Shown here piece by piece: positions 37,056-45,409 of a DNA stretch of 64,000 nucleotides (its first letter is position 1; each line of letters opens with the position of its first letter). This DNA is from Luteolibacter rhizosphaerae (lineage in GTDB: Bacteria > Verrucomicrobiota > Verrucomicrobiia > Verrucomicrobiales > Akkermansiaceae), in the NCBI RefSeq assembly GCF_025950095.1, contig NZ_JAPDDR010000012.1, forward strand, positions 1 to 64,000, in the 5' to 3' direction. Below the pieces are notes generated by a model. It did no database searches and was not told the DNA's origin. It worked only from the letters and a program-made list of their open reading frames with translations. The position numbers and the translations under genes are program-made.

Positions 37056-37730
37056 TTAGAGCACGGCATCCTCCGCTTCCGGCGGAATCGGGAAGCCTTG
37101 GCTCGCGAGGATGTCCAAAGCAGCCTTCACGCCGGTTTCAATGGTATGCCCGGAAGTATCAAGGATCGCCGCGCCTTCCGCGATCTTAAGCGGAGCGGTT
37201 TCACGGCGGCTGTCCGCATGATCGCGGGCGGCAACGGAATCCACCTCCCCGACTTCCTCGCGGCGAGCCTCGCGCACGCCGGGGTCGGCATCCATGTAGA
37301 TCTTATATGGAGTCTCCGGGAAGACTACGGAGCCGATGTCGCGGCCTTCCATCACCACGTCGCCCAGCTTCAGGTAATCGCGCTGGAGGGAGACGAGGCA
37401 CTCGCGCACTTCCGGCACGGCGGCCACGGCGGAGACATTGGCATTCACCTCCTCGCTGCGCAGCTCGTCGCCGGGATCGACTCCGTCCACCTTCACGGTG
37501 GAGGCTAGGCCGTCCACCCCGCATTGGAGTTCCATCTGGCGGAGGGCTTCCACCACCGCGGCACGGTCGTTCGGATTCACACCCTGCTTGAGCACCTTCC
37601 AAGTCACGGCACGATACATCGCACCCGAGTTCACCATGATCAGGTTCAGGCGCTTCGAAAGGATGCGCGCGAGCGTGCTCTTGCCGGAGGCGGCGGGCCC
37701 GTCGATAGCGATGGCGCGATGGAGGATCAT
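37056..37730 (-). CDS. cmk: Cytidylate kinase
   Basis: 224 residues. P-loop DGPAASGKST (10-19), then NSGAMYRAVTW and GDVVMEGRDIGSVVFP, all typical of CMP kinase. Phosphorylates CMP and dCMP. Overlaps aroA by ATGA. The order tyrA-aroA-cmk is conserved in several phyla; rpsA, often next, is not here. Confidence 0.94.
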   Translation of the reverse strand: MILHRAIAIDGPAASGKSTLARILSKRLNLIMVNSGAMYRAVTWKVLKQGVNPNDRAAVVEALRQMELQCGVDGLASTVKVDGVDPGDELRSEEVNANVSAVAAVPEVRECLVSLQRDYLKLGDVVMEGRDIGSVVFPETPYKIYMDADPGVREARREEVGEVDSVAARDHADSRRETAPLKIAEGAAILDTSGHTIETGVKAALDILASQGFPIPPEAEDAVL

Positions 37731-39085
37731 GGGGCGACCGGGACGGTGGGAAGATCGTAGTCCTCGGCCGACTTGCTCTCGTCCATCACGGCGGCGAGTT
37801 GCTTGGCGAAGCCGGGATAGGAGGTGTTCACACAGGCGGTGTTGCCAATGATCGTTTCGCCCTCGGCGAAGAGGCCGGCGATGGCAAAGGCCATGGCGAT
37901 GCGGTGATCCCCGTGACTCTCCATCGCCGCAGCGTGCAGAGGCTGGCCGCCGGTGATCTCCATGCCGTCTTCGAATTCCTCTACCTGCCCGCCCATCGCG
38001 CGCAGGTTATTGACCACAGTGGTGATCCGGTCGGTCTCCTTCACCCGCAGTTCCTTGGCATTGCGAATCGTCGTCTTGCCCTCGGCCAGTGCGGCAGCCA
38101 CGGCAATCACAGGGATCTCGTCGATCAGGTTCGGGATCTCGGCCTTGAGCAACTCGGTGCCCTTGAGCTTGCCACCGCGGATCTCCACATCGCCGATCGG
38201 TTCGCCATCGTCAGTGGAGATCACCGTGCGGGTGATTTGCGCGCCCATGCGCTCGATCACATCGAGCACGGCAGTGCGGGTCGGATTGAGACCGACGTTC
38301 TTGATGACCAAGCGGGAGCCCGGCAGCGCGGCCGCAGCCACCACCCAGAAGGCCGCGCTGGAAATGTCCCCCGGCACACGGAAGTCGCGAGCCTGCGGGA
38401 CTTGGCCTCCCTTGATCGAGATCGCGCCGCCCTCGGTCTTCACCTTCACACCGAAGGATTCGAGCATGCGCTCGGTGTGGTCGCGAGTGTCGGCGGGCTG
38501 CACGGCGGTGGTGGTGCCTTCGCAGAACATCCCGGCAAGGATCACCGCGCTCTTCACTTGGGCGCTGGCCATCGGCAGCTCATAGCGCACCGGGTGGAGT
38601 TGCGTGCCGTGAATCTTCAGCGGGGCACAGCCGGGCTTTTCTCCCAAGCAATCGATCTTCGCTCCCATCAACGCGAGCGGATCGGTGATGCGGCCCATCG
38701 GACGACCCGAGAGCGACTCGTCTCCGAAGAGTTCCGTGTCGAAGGACTGGCCCGCGAACAGACCGGCCAGCAGGCGCATGCCGGTTCCGGAGTTGCCGCA
38801 ATCGATCGGCCTGGTCGGCGCGGCGAGCTGCATCTTGCGGCCGTGAATGCGCATCGAAGTTGGACCGAAGCCGGGCATCTCCTCCAACACCTCCACCTTC
38901 ACCCCACAGGCGGTCATCGCGCCCAAGGTGTTCAGGCAGTCCTCGCTCGGCAGGAAGTTCCGCACCGTCGAAACCCCATCGGCGAGGCCCGCGATCATCG
39001 CCGCGCGGTGAGACATGCTCTTGTCGCCGGGCACCGGGAAGGCGGCATCCAGCGTGCGGATCGATCGAACTCGGAACTCACTCAT
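37727..39085 (-). CDS. aroA: 3-phosphoshikimate 1-carboxyvinyltransferase (EPSP synthase)
   Basis: 452 residues. N-terminal PGDKSMSHRAAMIAGLADG, GNSGTGMRLLAGLF (about 97-110), then SAQVKSAVILAG, LRVKETDRI and ESHGDHRIAMAFAIAG, in order. Makes EPSP in the shikimate pathway. Overlaps both tyrA upstream and cmk downstream by four bases, so it is translationally coupled on both sides. Confidence 0.95.
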   Translation of the reverse strand: MSEFRVRSIRTLDAAFPVPGDKSMSHRAAMIAGLADGVSTVRNFLPSEDCLNTLGAMTACGVKVEVLEEMPGFGPTSMRIHGRKMQLAAPTRPIDCGNSGTGMRLLAGLFAGQSFDTELFGDESLSGRPMGRITDPLALMGAKIDCLGEKPGCAPLKIHGTQLHPVRYELPMASAQVKSAVILAGMFCEGTTTAVQPADTRDHTERMLESFGVKVKTEGGAISIKGGQVPQARDFRVPGDISSAAFWVVAAAALPGSRLVIKNVGLNPTRTAVLDVIERMGAQITRTVISTDDGEPIGDVEIRGGKLKGTELLKAEIPNLIDEIPVIAVAAALAEGKTTIRNAKELRVKETDRITTVVNNLRAMGGQVEEFEDGMEITGGQPLHAAAMESHGDHRIAMAFAIAGLFAEGETIIGNTACVNTSYPGFAKQLAAVMDESKSAEDYDLPTVPVAP

Positions 39086-39957
39086 GGAAAATCGTTTCTG
39101 ACGACGGCAAGGGCAGCTTCGCGGGCTTGTTTCGCGTCGTCCAGCCAGCGGCGCAGGGCTTCTTGCTCGCCCGCTTCCAGCATGGCAAGCATTTCACTCA
39201 TCTCGGTGATGGCATGACTCAAGACGCCACGCAGGGCTTCCCGATTTTCCGTCACGATCTCCGCCCACATGTCGGGGTCGCCACCGGCCACGCGGGTGGT
39301 ATCGCGGAGTCCGCCGCCGCCGAAACGACCATCGGAGGGCGTCGTCAAAGCGACCTTCGCAGCGGCTGCTGCCATGAGGTGCGGAAAATGGCTGATCCGG
39401 GCAACCAGCGCGTCGTGGGCCTGTGCTTCCATCCAAGAGACGCGGCACCCGACCGCTTCCCAGAAACGCTGAAGACGGGACGACCAAGGATCCCCTACCC
39501 GGTCGTCGTCGGTCAGCAGGCAGGCAGCACCATCGAAAAGTGTGGCCTCGGCAGCGCTGATACCGGTTTGCTCAGAGCCTGCCATCGGGTGGCTGCCGAT
39601 GAAACGCCCGCCGGTTCTCCGGAGAATTGGTTGCAGGCAGCGGTGCGGGGCTGCCTTCACGCTGCCCACATCCGTCACCAGTGCGTCTTGCCAAAGCCCG
39701 GCGGATTGAGCTGCCAGCAGCACCGTGGCCATCGCTCCCACGGGGGTGGACAACACCACGAGGTCAGCGCCATCAAGAGCTGCCGCGAGATGCTCCGTGG
39801 CCCCTGAGATTCCCCGCTGCCGTGCCGACTCCACCGTCGCCGCGCGCCGCGCCCAAAGGGCCACCGGCAGGTGCGGGAAGCGCTCTCTCAGGGCCAGCGC
39901 CAGCGAGCCACCGAGGAGCCCGCCGCCGAGAATGGCCACCTTGTTAAAATCCATCAC
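39082..39957 (-). CDS. tyrA: Prephenate dehydrogenase
   Basis: 291 residues. NAD-binding GGGLLGGSLALALRE (10-24), then LSTPVGAM, DVGSVKAA, the HPMAGSEQTG active-site segment and RISHFPHLMAAAAA. No ACT domain, so probably the simple feedback-insensitive form. Heads the aromatic operon; an intrinsic hairpin lies just upstream. Confidence 0.92.
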   Translation of the reverse strand: MMDFNKVAILGGGLLGGSLALALRERFPHLPVALWARRAATVESARQRGISGATEHLAAALDGADLVVLSTPVGAMATVLLAAQSAGLWQDALVTDVGSVKAAPHRCLQPILRRTGGRFIGSHPMAGSEQTGISAAEATLFDGAACLLTDDDRVGDPWSSRLQRFWEAVGCRVSWMEAQAHDALVARISHFPHLMAAAAAKVALTTPSDGRFGGGGLRDTTRVAGGDPDMWAEIVTENREALRGVLSHAITEMSEMLAMLEAGEQEALRRWLDDAKQAREAALAVVRNDFP

Positions 39958-39973
39958 GGGTTTCCGGGAATGA

Positions 39974-40004
39974 AGGAGCCGGGCCCTGCTGGGGACCGGC
40001 TCCT
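39974..40004 (-). terminator. Hairpin terminator between lipoprotein gene and tyrA
   Basis: 9-bp stem AGGAGCCGG/CCGGCTCCT with a 13-nt loop, 32 bases past the lipoprotein stop on the minus strand. The following TCATTCC is only weakly T-rich. Confidence 0.5.
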
Positions 40005-40035
40005 CGAAATCAAATCGTGCGAAAAGGTCGCGATC

Positions 40036-40482
40036 TCAGGGAACCCGGAAGTGCTTCTTCTCGGATGCCGGATAGGTCGGATCGGCCACCAGACGGCCGC
40101 TCGGAATGCCCTTCACGTCGATGATCTTGTTGTTGAAGGGGCTGAAGACGAAGCCCGGCTTGCCCGGAACAGGCTTGGCCACGCGGATCTCAGCTTTGGC
40201 TTCTTCCGGCTTCTTCGGCGGGGTCTTGTCGGCATCGGGGTTACCGGCCGGCTTGTCCTGTGCGCCTGGCTCACCTTCGGATTGCTTCTCCTTGTTCGCG
40301 AGTTCCTCGGCTTCCTTTTTCTTCTTCTCGCGCTGTTCGGCGATCTTTTGCTTTTCCTCTTCGGTTTGCTGCTTGTTCACCGCCGGATCGGCAGGAGCCT
40401 GTGGAGGTTCCTCGACGTAAGGAGTGCAGGAGACCGCCAGGAACAGGGCGGCGGAGGCCGGGAGAATCAGTCGGAGCTTCAT
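40036..40482 (-). CDS. Lipoprotein with charged low-complexity middle, hypothetical
   Basis: 148 residues from the ATG at 40482 (MKLRLILPASAALFLAVSC), lipobox AVSC with Cys19. Then P/A-rich linker, a Lys/Glu-rich helix (about 40-75, EEEKQKIAEQREKKKKEAEE) and a compact C-terminal part (PGFVFSPFNNKIIDVKGIPSG). The last motif resembles a short domain found at the ends of small verrucomicrobial lipoproteins. No function recognised; likely a periplasmic or envelope protein. Confidence 0.7.
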   Translation of the reverse strand: MKLRLILPASAALFLAVSCTPYVEEPPQAPADPAVNKQQTEEEKQKIAEQREKKKKEAEELANKEKQSEGEPGAQDKPAGNPDADKTPPKKPEEAKAEIRVAKPVPGKPGFVFSPFNNKIIDVKGIPSGRLVADPTYPASEKKHFRVP

Positions 40483-40629
40483 GGTGCTAGGGATAGGCTC
40501 CGCAACCGGACCTGACCGGAGGCCGCGGAAAGCGCGGGAAGATTGAAGCAGCACCCTCCCCGCGTCAAGCCGCCGCCTTGAGCGCGCTTGCAAATTGCCC
40601 GTGACCGTGACTGCTTCTCCGCCGTTCCC

Positions 40630-40863
40630 ATGAGAAGCCCCGGCGGACCCCACGACGATTGCCTGCGAACCCGCGGGACGATCCTGAAGAAGCTAGAGAA
40701 CGGGCTGCACGAGGCCGCCCTGCCGAACGGCAAGCGGGTCATCTGCCATTTCTCAAAAGAACTCGCCGCCGCGCCACCGGAACTAACCGAGGATACGGTG
40801 GTGATGCTGGAGCTTAGCCCCTTCGACTTGGATCGGGGACGGATCTCCAAGGTCCTCCCCTGA
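40630..40863 (+). CDS. IF-1-like S1/OB-fold protein (divergent translation initiation factor)
   Basis: 77 residues from the ATG at 40630. Aligns by eye with bacterial IF-1: RTRGTILKKLENGLHEAALPNGKRVICHFS, then VVMLELSPFDLDRGRISKVL, matching the E-L-S-P-Y-D-L-x-R-G-R-I ending of IF-1. It has an extra N-terminal segment (MRSPGGPHDDC) and lacks the I-R-I-L-P-G-D stretch. It may be a second, diverged IF-1 copy rather than the essential infA. It is not near ribosomal-protein genes. Confidence 0.75.
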   Translation: MRSPGGPHDDCLRTRGTILKKLENGLHEAALPNGKRVICHFSKELAAAPPELTEDTVVMLELSPFDLDRGRISKVLP

Positions 40864-40869
40864 AGCAAC

Positions 40870-41550
40870 CTAGTTCCGAATTTCGGCCAGCCACTGCTTC
40901 GCAATGATATCCACAAAGGCGGTAAATGTTGGGGCTCCGTCGAGGGTGTAGAGCGTTCCTTCGGGACAGCCCGGAAGTAACTTTGCGTGGCTGTAGCCGT
41001 GATCATGGGCGAGCAATAGAACCTCACCCGTAGTCCGGTGACAGATGGTCATGTCACTATTGGCTTCCCGAGAAATTCCATGGTAGTCCGAGGGCTGGAT
41101 AGGAATCTCAAGATCTTCCTCCTCGAATAGCCAGTCAGAATACTCGATCTGGCTGGCGTCGTTAAGAGCCTCTTCGAGAATCAAGACGGAGTTTTGATTC
41201 ATCGTCCAAGCATCGTCCGGTTGGTTGAACGTTTCTTCAATCCCTCCGAATTCACCGAGCAGCAACCGGTGGAGACTGAAAATCTCGGCGGGTACTTCCG
41301 GTGGCGGCTTAGGGCAAAGCCATCCCATTTGAACGCCGTCGCTCCTTGTCCACGCCAGCAATTCATACTGCTTATCTCCGACTATAACCTCGGTTGTGCG
41401 CGATTTCCCGAGCAACTCACTCATAGCCGGGAAGGCTTCGATTAAGTCCTCAGACGGTCCAGATCGCGGGTTCGTCTCGCCGATAGACATGGGAATTTTA
41501 TCATAGTTGAACCAAGTTACTTCCCGCAAAAAGCATTCGAAGTCAGTCAT
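40870..41550 (-). CDS. Hypothetical protein, possibly SUKH (SMI1/KNR4) family
   Basis: 226 residues, soluble, acidic. LHRLLLGEFGGIEETF and the later CPEGTLYTLDGAPTFTAFVDIIAKQWL recall SMI1/KNR4-type (SUKH) proteins, many of which are toxin immunity proteins; the match is partial. Codon use is more A/T-rich than its neighbours, suggesting acquisition. No toxin gene is adjacent. A perfect palindrome overlaps its start codon. Confidence 0.6.
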   Translation of the reverse strand: MTDFECFLREVTWFNYDKIPMSIGETNPRSGPSEDLIEAFPAMSELLGKSRTTEVIVGDKQYELLAWTRSDGVQMGWLCPKPPPEVPAEIFSLHRLLLGEFGGIEETFNQPDDAWTMNQNSVLILEEALNDASQIEYSDWLFEEEDLEIPIQPSDYHGISREANSDMTICHRTTGEVLLLAHDHGYSHAKLLPGCPEGTLYTLDGAPTFTAFVDIIAKQWLAEIRN

Positions 41551-41566
41551 TGTTCACTTGAACAAT
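41549..41566. promoter_or_regulatory. Perfect 8+8 palindrome over the start of the SUKH-like gene
   Basis: ATTGTTCA-CT-TGAACAAT, an 18-bp perfect inverted repeat whose left end covers the minus-strand start codon at 41550. The position would let a bound dimeric repressor, or an RNA hairpin, block expression of the gene. Confidence 0.45.
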
Positions 41567-41647
41567 AACAAGCTCCGAATTGACGAGCAAAAAGTTCATG
41601 CCCGTTCCGAACTCGAACTTTGATCCCGAAAACGACACTCGCTCCAC

Positions 41648-41740
41648 ACAAAAAAGAAGCGGCCCGATCGACTAGACCCCGGAAAAACCCAAAAACCGGA
41701 AAGTCTCTTCAATCGGGCCGCCTACTATTGTCGCGACGCC
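41648..41740 (-). ncRNA. Candidate small RNA with long hairpin and terminator, minus strand
   Basis: Between the SUKH-like gene and pyc, a minus-strand transcript is predicted from about 41737 to 41648. It would consist of a short leader, then a 63-nt hairpin (41659-41721): 10-bp outer stem GCGGCCCGAT/ATCGGGCCGC, an inner AGAC/GTCT plus CCGG/CCGG stem and a T-rich loop, followed by TTCTTTTTTG, a good intrinsic terminator. A promoter lies immediately upstream. No ORF of useful size is inside. It may be an independent small RNA, an attenuator ahead of the gene at 41550, or a relic of an rRNA-type leader. Confidence 0.45.
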
Positions 41741-41743
41741 GAA

Positions 41744-41800
41744 GGATTACCAGCCACCAACCCCTGCGTCAACACTTTTCTGGAAATTTTCTTCGAGAAT
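41744..41800 (-). promoter_or_regulatory. Strong sigma-70-type promoter with UP element, minus strand
   Basis: On the minus strand TTGACG (41767-41772), a 17-nt spacer, and extended -10 TGG-TAATCC (-10 hexamer at 41744-41749). Upstream, phased A-tracts (AAAATTCTC, GAAAATTTCC, AGAAAAG at about 41773-41805) resemble the UP elements of rRNA promoters. The -10 is a poor match to TATAAT, offset by the extended TG. Confidence 0.5.
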
Positions 41801-41880
41801 TTTCAGAGGTCTTAAGGAAAGCCCCGCTGTCACCTTTACCCTTGGCCGATTCGCGGGCCTTCCCTTAGGAACTGCCCCGC

Positions 41881-44800
41881 ATGCCGCAACCCAAGACCGA
41901 CAAGCTTCTCGCCGCGAACCGCGGTGAAATCGCCATCCGCATTTTCCGCGCCGCCAACGAACTCGGTCTGCGCACCGTCTCGATCTTCGCCGAGGAGGAC
42001 CGCTTCTCGCGTCACCGCTTCAAGGCGGACGAGGCCTACCAACTCGACAAGAACAAGGGTCCGGTGGGTGCCTACCTTGATGTCGATGGGATCGCGGCGC
42101 TGGCGAAGTCCAAGGGTGTGACGCTCGTCCACCCGGGTTACGGCTTCCTTTCCGAGAACGCCGCTTTCGCCCGGGCCTGTGCGCGCGAAGGCATCACCTT
42201 CGTCGGCCCCTCCCCCGAGTTGCTGGAAAACATGGGTGACAAGACGGCAGCGCGCACGCTGGCCGCGAAGTTCAACGTCCCCACCCTGCCCGGCACGGAA
42301 GAACCGATCACCGATCCTTCTGAAGCCCTGAAGGTGGCGAAAGAGATCGGCTTCCCGCTCATCATCAAGGCGGCCTTTGGTGGCGGCGGGCGCGGCATGC
42401 GCGTGGTCGAGAAGCCCGAGCAGCTCGCCGGCCTGCTGGCCGAGGCACAGGGCGAGGCCGAGAAGGCCTTCGGCAATCCCGCGGTTTTCCTCGAGCGCTA
42501 TATCTCCCGCGCCAAGCACATCGAGGTGCAGATCCTCGGTGACCAGCACGGCAATGTGGTCCATTTGCACGAGCGCGACTGCTCGGTGCAGCGCCGCTAC
42601 CAGAAGGTGGTGGAAATCGCTCCCTCGATCGAACTCGATCCCGTGGTCCGCAAGGAGCTGTGCGATGCCGCCGTGACGCTCGCCAAGGGCATCGGCTACA
42701 ACAATGCGGGCACGGTCGAGTTCCTCTACGACATGGACCAGAAGGACTGGTTCTTCATCGAGATGAACCCGCGCATCCAGGTGGAGCACACGGTGACCGA
42801 GTGCGTCACCGGCATCGATCTTGTGCGCTCGCAGATCCTCGTCGCAAAGGGCTACTCCCTTTTCGACAAGGAAATCGCGATCCCGCCGCAGGATGAGATC
42901 CCCTGCAATGGCTACGCGATCCAATGCCGCATCACCACGGAAGACCCGGAGAAGGGCTTCGCACCGGACTATGGCCGCATCCTGAACTACCGCTCCGCCG
43001 CGGGCTTCGGCATCCGTCTCGATGCGGGCTCCGGCGATGCCGGCTCGGTGATTACCCCCTTCTATGATTCCATGCTGGTGAAGCTCACCGCCATGGGACG
43101 CGACTTCGAGACCGCATGCGTGCGCATGGACCGCGCCCTGCGCGAGTTCCGCATCCGCGGGGTGAAGACCAACATTCCTTTCCTGGAGAACGTCATCAAG
43201 GACGACACTTTCCGCTCCGGCCAAGCTCATACCAAGCTGATCGACACCAAGCCGGAGCTGCTCAAGTTCAAGGCCAAGCGCGACCGCGCAACCAAGCTGC
43301 TCTCGTACCTCTCCGACATCACCGTCAATGGCAATGCCACCGCCAAGGGTTGGAAACCGGAGAAGCCGATCCTCAATCCCCGCGTGCCGCAGCCGGAGAT
43401 CAAGGAGTTCAAGGGCAGCCGGGACATCCTGTTAGAGAAAGGGCCGGACGAGTTCGTGAAATGGATCCTGGCCGAGAAGCGCCTGCTGATCACGGACACC
43501 TCGATGCGTGACGCGCACCAGTCGTTGATCGCGACCCGCATGCGCACGGTGGACATGCTCCGCATCGCCGACGCCTATGCCGAAGGCTTGCCCGATCTCT
43601 TCTCTCTGGAGATGTGGGGCGGTGCCACATTCGACACGGCGATGCGCTTCCTGAAGGAAGATCCATGGGATCGCCTGCGCCGCCTGCGCGAAAAGGTGCC
43701 GGGCATCCTGTTCCAGATGCTCTTCCGCGGCTCGAATGCCGTGGGCTACTCGAATTACCCGGACAACGTGGTGGCGGGCTTCGTGAAGCACTCGGCGGAT
43801 GCGGGAATGGATATCTTCCGCATCTTCGACTCGCTGAACTACCTGCCGAACATGCAAGTGGCGATGGAGGCCGTGCGTGATCATGGCAAGGCGCTGTGTG
43901 AAGCGGCCATCTGCTACACCGGCGACATCCTTGATCCGAAGCGCGACAAGTTCTCGCTGAAGTATTACGTCCAGAAGGCCAAGGAGCTGGAGAAGATGGG
44001 TGCCCATATCCTTGCGATCAAGGACATGGCCGGACTCTGCAAACCGCAGGCCGCCTACAATCTCGTGGCCGCGCTGAAGCAGGAGATCGGCATCCCGATC
44101 CATTTCCACACGCATGACACCTCCGGCCTGAATGCCGCCTCGGTCATCGCCGCGGCCCGTGCCGGTGTCGATATCGCGGACCTCGCGATCGCGTCGCTCT
44201 CCGGCTCGACCTCGCAACCGAACCTCAATTCGGTATCCGCCGCATTGGCGAACTCGGATCGCGATCCCGGCCTGAATGCCGACACTCTTAACGAGGTCTC
44301 CGACTACTGGGAAGAGGTGCTGGCCCAATATAAGCCCTTCGACTCGGCACCGCGCGCCGGCACGGCGGAGGTATACGAGCACGAGATGCCGGGCGGCCAG
44401 TATACGAACCTGCGCGAGCAGGCGAATGCCATGGGACTGGGCCACCGCTGGCGCGAGATCGCCCGCACCTATGCGGACGTGAACCAGCTTTTCGGCGACA
44501 TCGTGAAGGTCACGCCATCCTCAAAGGTGGTCGGCGACATGGCGATGTTCCTCATTACCCGCAGCATCAAGGCGGCGGACGTGCCCAAGCTGAAGCCGGG
44601 CTCGATCGACTGGCCGGAGAGCGTGATCGACATGCTCGCCGGCGGTTTGGGTCAGCCGGATGGCGGTTGGCCTGCCGATGTGCAAAAGGTCGTGCTGGGC
44701 AACAAGCCCTCCACCACCCAGCGGCCTGGAGACCTCGCCGAAGCGGTGGATCTGGAAGCCACCCGCGCGCAGGTCGCGAAGAAGATCGGTCGTCAAGTGG

Positions 44801-45336
44801 ATGACGACGATCTCTACTCCCATCTGATGTATCCCGCAGTCTTCGCGGAGTTCGTGGACTTCCGGAAGAAGTACGATGACCTTAGTGGACTCGCCACCCC
44901 GGCCTTCTTCTACGGCATGCATGTCGGCGAGGAGGTCGAGATGGAGATCGATCCCGGCAAGACGCTCTTCGTGAAGCTGGTTTCGATCGGCGACGCCGAT
45001 GCTGACGGCAAGCGCACGCTCTTCTACGAACTGAACGGCATGCCGCGCGAGAGTGTGGTGGTGGACAAGTCCCGTGTCAGCAAGGACTCGAAGGCCGCCC
45101 GCGTAAAGGGTAAGCCGGACGACACGGCCCAGGCCTGCGCCCCGATGCCCGGGATGGTGACGGAAGTCGCCGTCTCCCCCGGCCAGGAGGTCAAGGAGGG
45201 CGACAAGCTCATCGTGCTCGAAGCCATGAAGATGCTCACCACCGTCAGCGCCTCACAAGACGGCGTGGTGAAGGAGATCCTCGTGGCCAAGGGCGAGCAA
45301 GTGGACAGCGATGACCTGCTGGTGAAGCTCGGCTAA
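41881..45336 (+). CDS. pyc: Pyruvate carboxylase, single-chain
   Basis: 1151 residues, the full-length alpha4 type. Biotin carboxylase domain (1-450: LLAANRGEIAIRIFRAANELG, GGGGRGMRVV, FIEMNPRIQVEHTVTE), carboxyltransferase domain (about 540-830: TSMRDAHQSLIATRMRT, SLEMWGGATFDTAMRFL, HTHDTSG), PC/OADA domain, and C-terminal biotinyl domain with EAMKML (Lys about 1117). Makes oxaloacetate from pyruvate to fill the TCA cycle. Preceded by 330 bases that hold the small RNA unit. It stands alone as a transcript. Confidence 0.96.
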   Translation: MPQPKTDKLLAANRGEIAIRIFRAANELGLRTVSIFAEEDRFSRHRFKADEAYQLDKNKGPVGAYLDVDGIAALAKSKGVTLVHPGYGFLSENAAFARACAREGITFVGPSPELLENMGDKTAARTLAAKFNVPTLPGTEEPITDPSEALKVAKEIGFPLIIKAAFGGGGRGMRVVEKPEQLAGLLAEAQGEAEKAFGNPAVFLERYISRAKHIEVQILGDQHGNVVHLHERDCSVQRRYQKVVEIAPSIELDPVVRKELCDAAVTLAKGIGYNNAGTVEFLYDMDQKDWFFIEMNPRIQVEHTVTECVTGIDLVRSQILVAKGYSLFDKEIAIPPQDEIPCNGYAIQCRITTEDPEKGFAPDYGRILNYRSAAGFGIRLDAGSGDAGSVITPFYDSMLVKLTAMGRDFETACVRMDRALREFRIRGVKTNIPFLENVIKDDTFRSGQAHTKLIDTKPELLKFKAKRDRATKLLSYLSDITVNGNATAKGWKPEKPILNPRVPQPEIKEFKGSRDILLEKGPDEFVKWILAEKRLLITDTSMRDAHQSLIATRMRTVDMLRIADAYAEGLPDLFSLEMWGGATFDTAMRFLKEDPWDRLRRLREKVPGILFQMLFRGSNAVGYSNYPDNVVAGFVKHSADAGMDIFRIFDSLNYLPNMQVAMEAVRDHGKALCEAAICYTGDILDPKRDKFSLKYYVQKAKELEKMGAHILAIKDMAGLCKPQAAYNLVAALKQEIGIPIHFHTHDTSGLNAASVIAAARAGVDIADLAIASLSGSTSQPNLNSVSAALANSDRDPGLNADTLNEVSDYWEEVLAQYKPFDSAPRAGTAEVYEHEMPGGQYTNLREQANAMGLGHRWREIARTYADVNQLFGDIVKVTPSSKVVGDMAMFLITRSIKAADVPKLKPGSIDWPESVIDMLAGGLGQPDGGWPADVQKVVLGNKPSTTQRPGDLAEAVDLEATRAQVAKKIGRQVDDDDLYSHLMYPAVFAEFVDFRKKYDDLSGLATPAFFYGMHVGEEVEMEIDPGKTLFVKLVSIGDADADGKRTLFYELNGMPRESVVVDKSRVSKDSKAARVKGKPDDTAQACAPMPGMVTEVAVSPGQEVKEGDKLIVLEAMKMLTTVSASQDGVVKEILVAKGEQVDSDDLLVKLG

Positions 45337-45368
45337 GACAGGGTCCAACCCTCGGGAGGTCCGCGAGG

Positions 45369-45392
45369 GGCGGCTTGATTCACCAAGCCGCC
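45369..45392 (+). terminator. Hairpin after pyruvate carboxylase
   Basis: 9-bp stem GGCGGCTTG/CAAGCCGCC with a 6-nt loop, 33 bases after the pyc stop. The T-tract is poor (TCCTGCAT), so termination is likely but not certain. Confidence 0.5.
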
Positions 45393-45409
45393 TCCTGCAT
45401 CCATTCAGT

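Noticed and set aside
41590-41630. Short stretch CCCGTTCCGAACTCGAACT resembling part of 5S rRNA
   Set aside because: Only about 15-18 nt resemble 5S rRNA, and no surrounding helices or rRNA operon are present.
41836-43230. 464-codon minus-strand frame opposite pyruvate carboxylase
   Set aside because: Typical shadow of a highly biased gene; plus strand is unambiguous.
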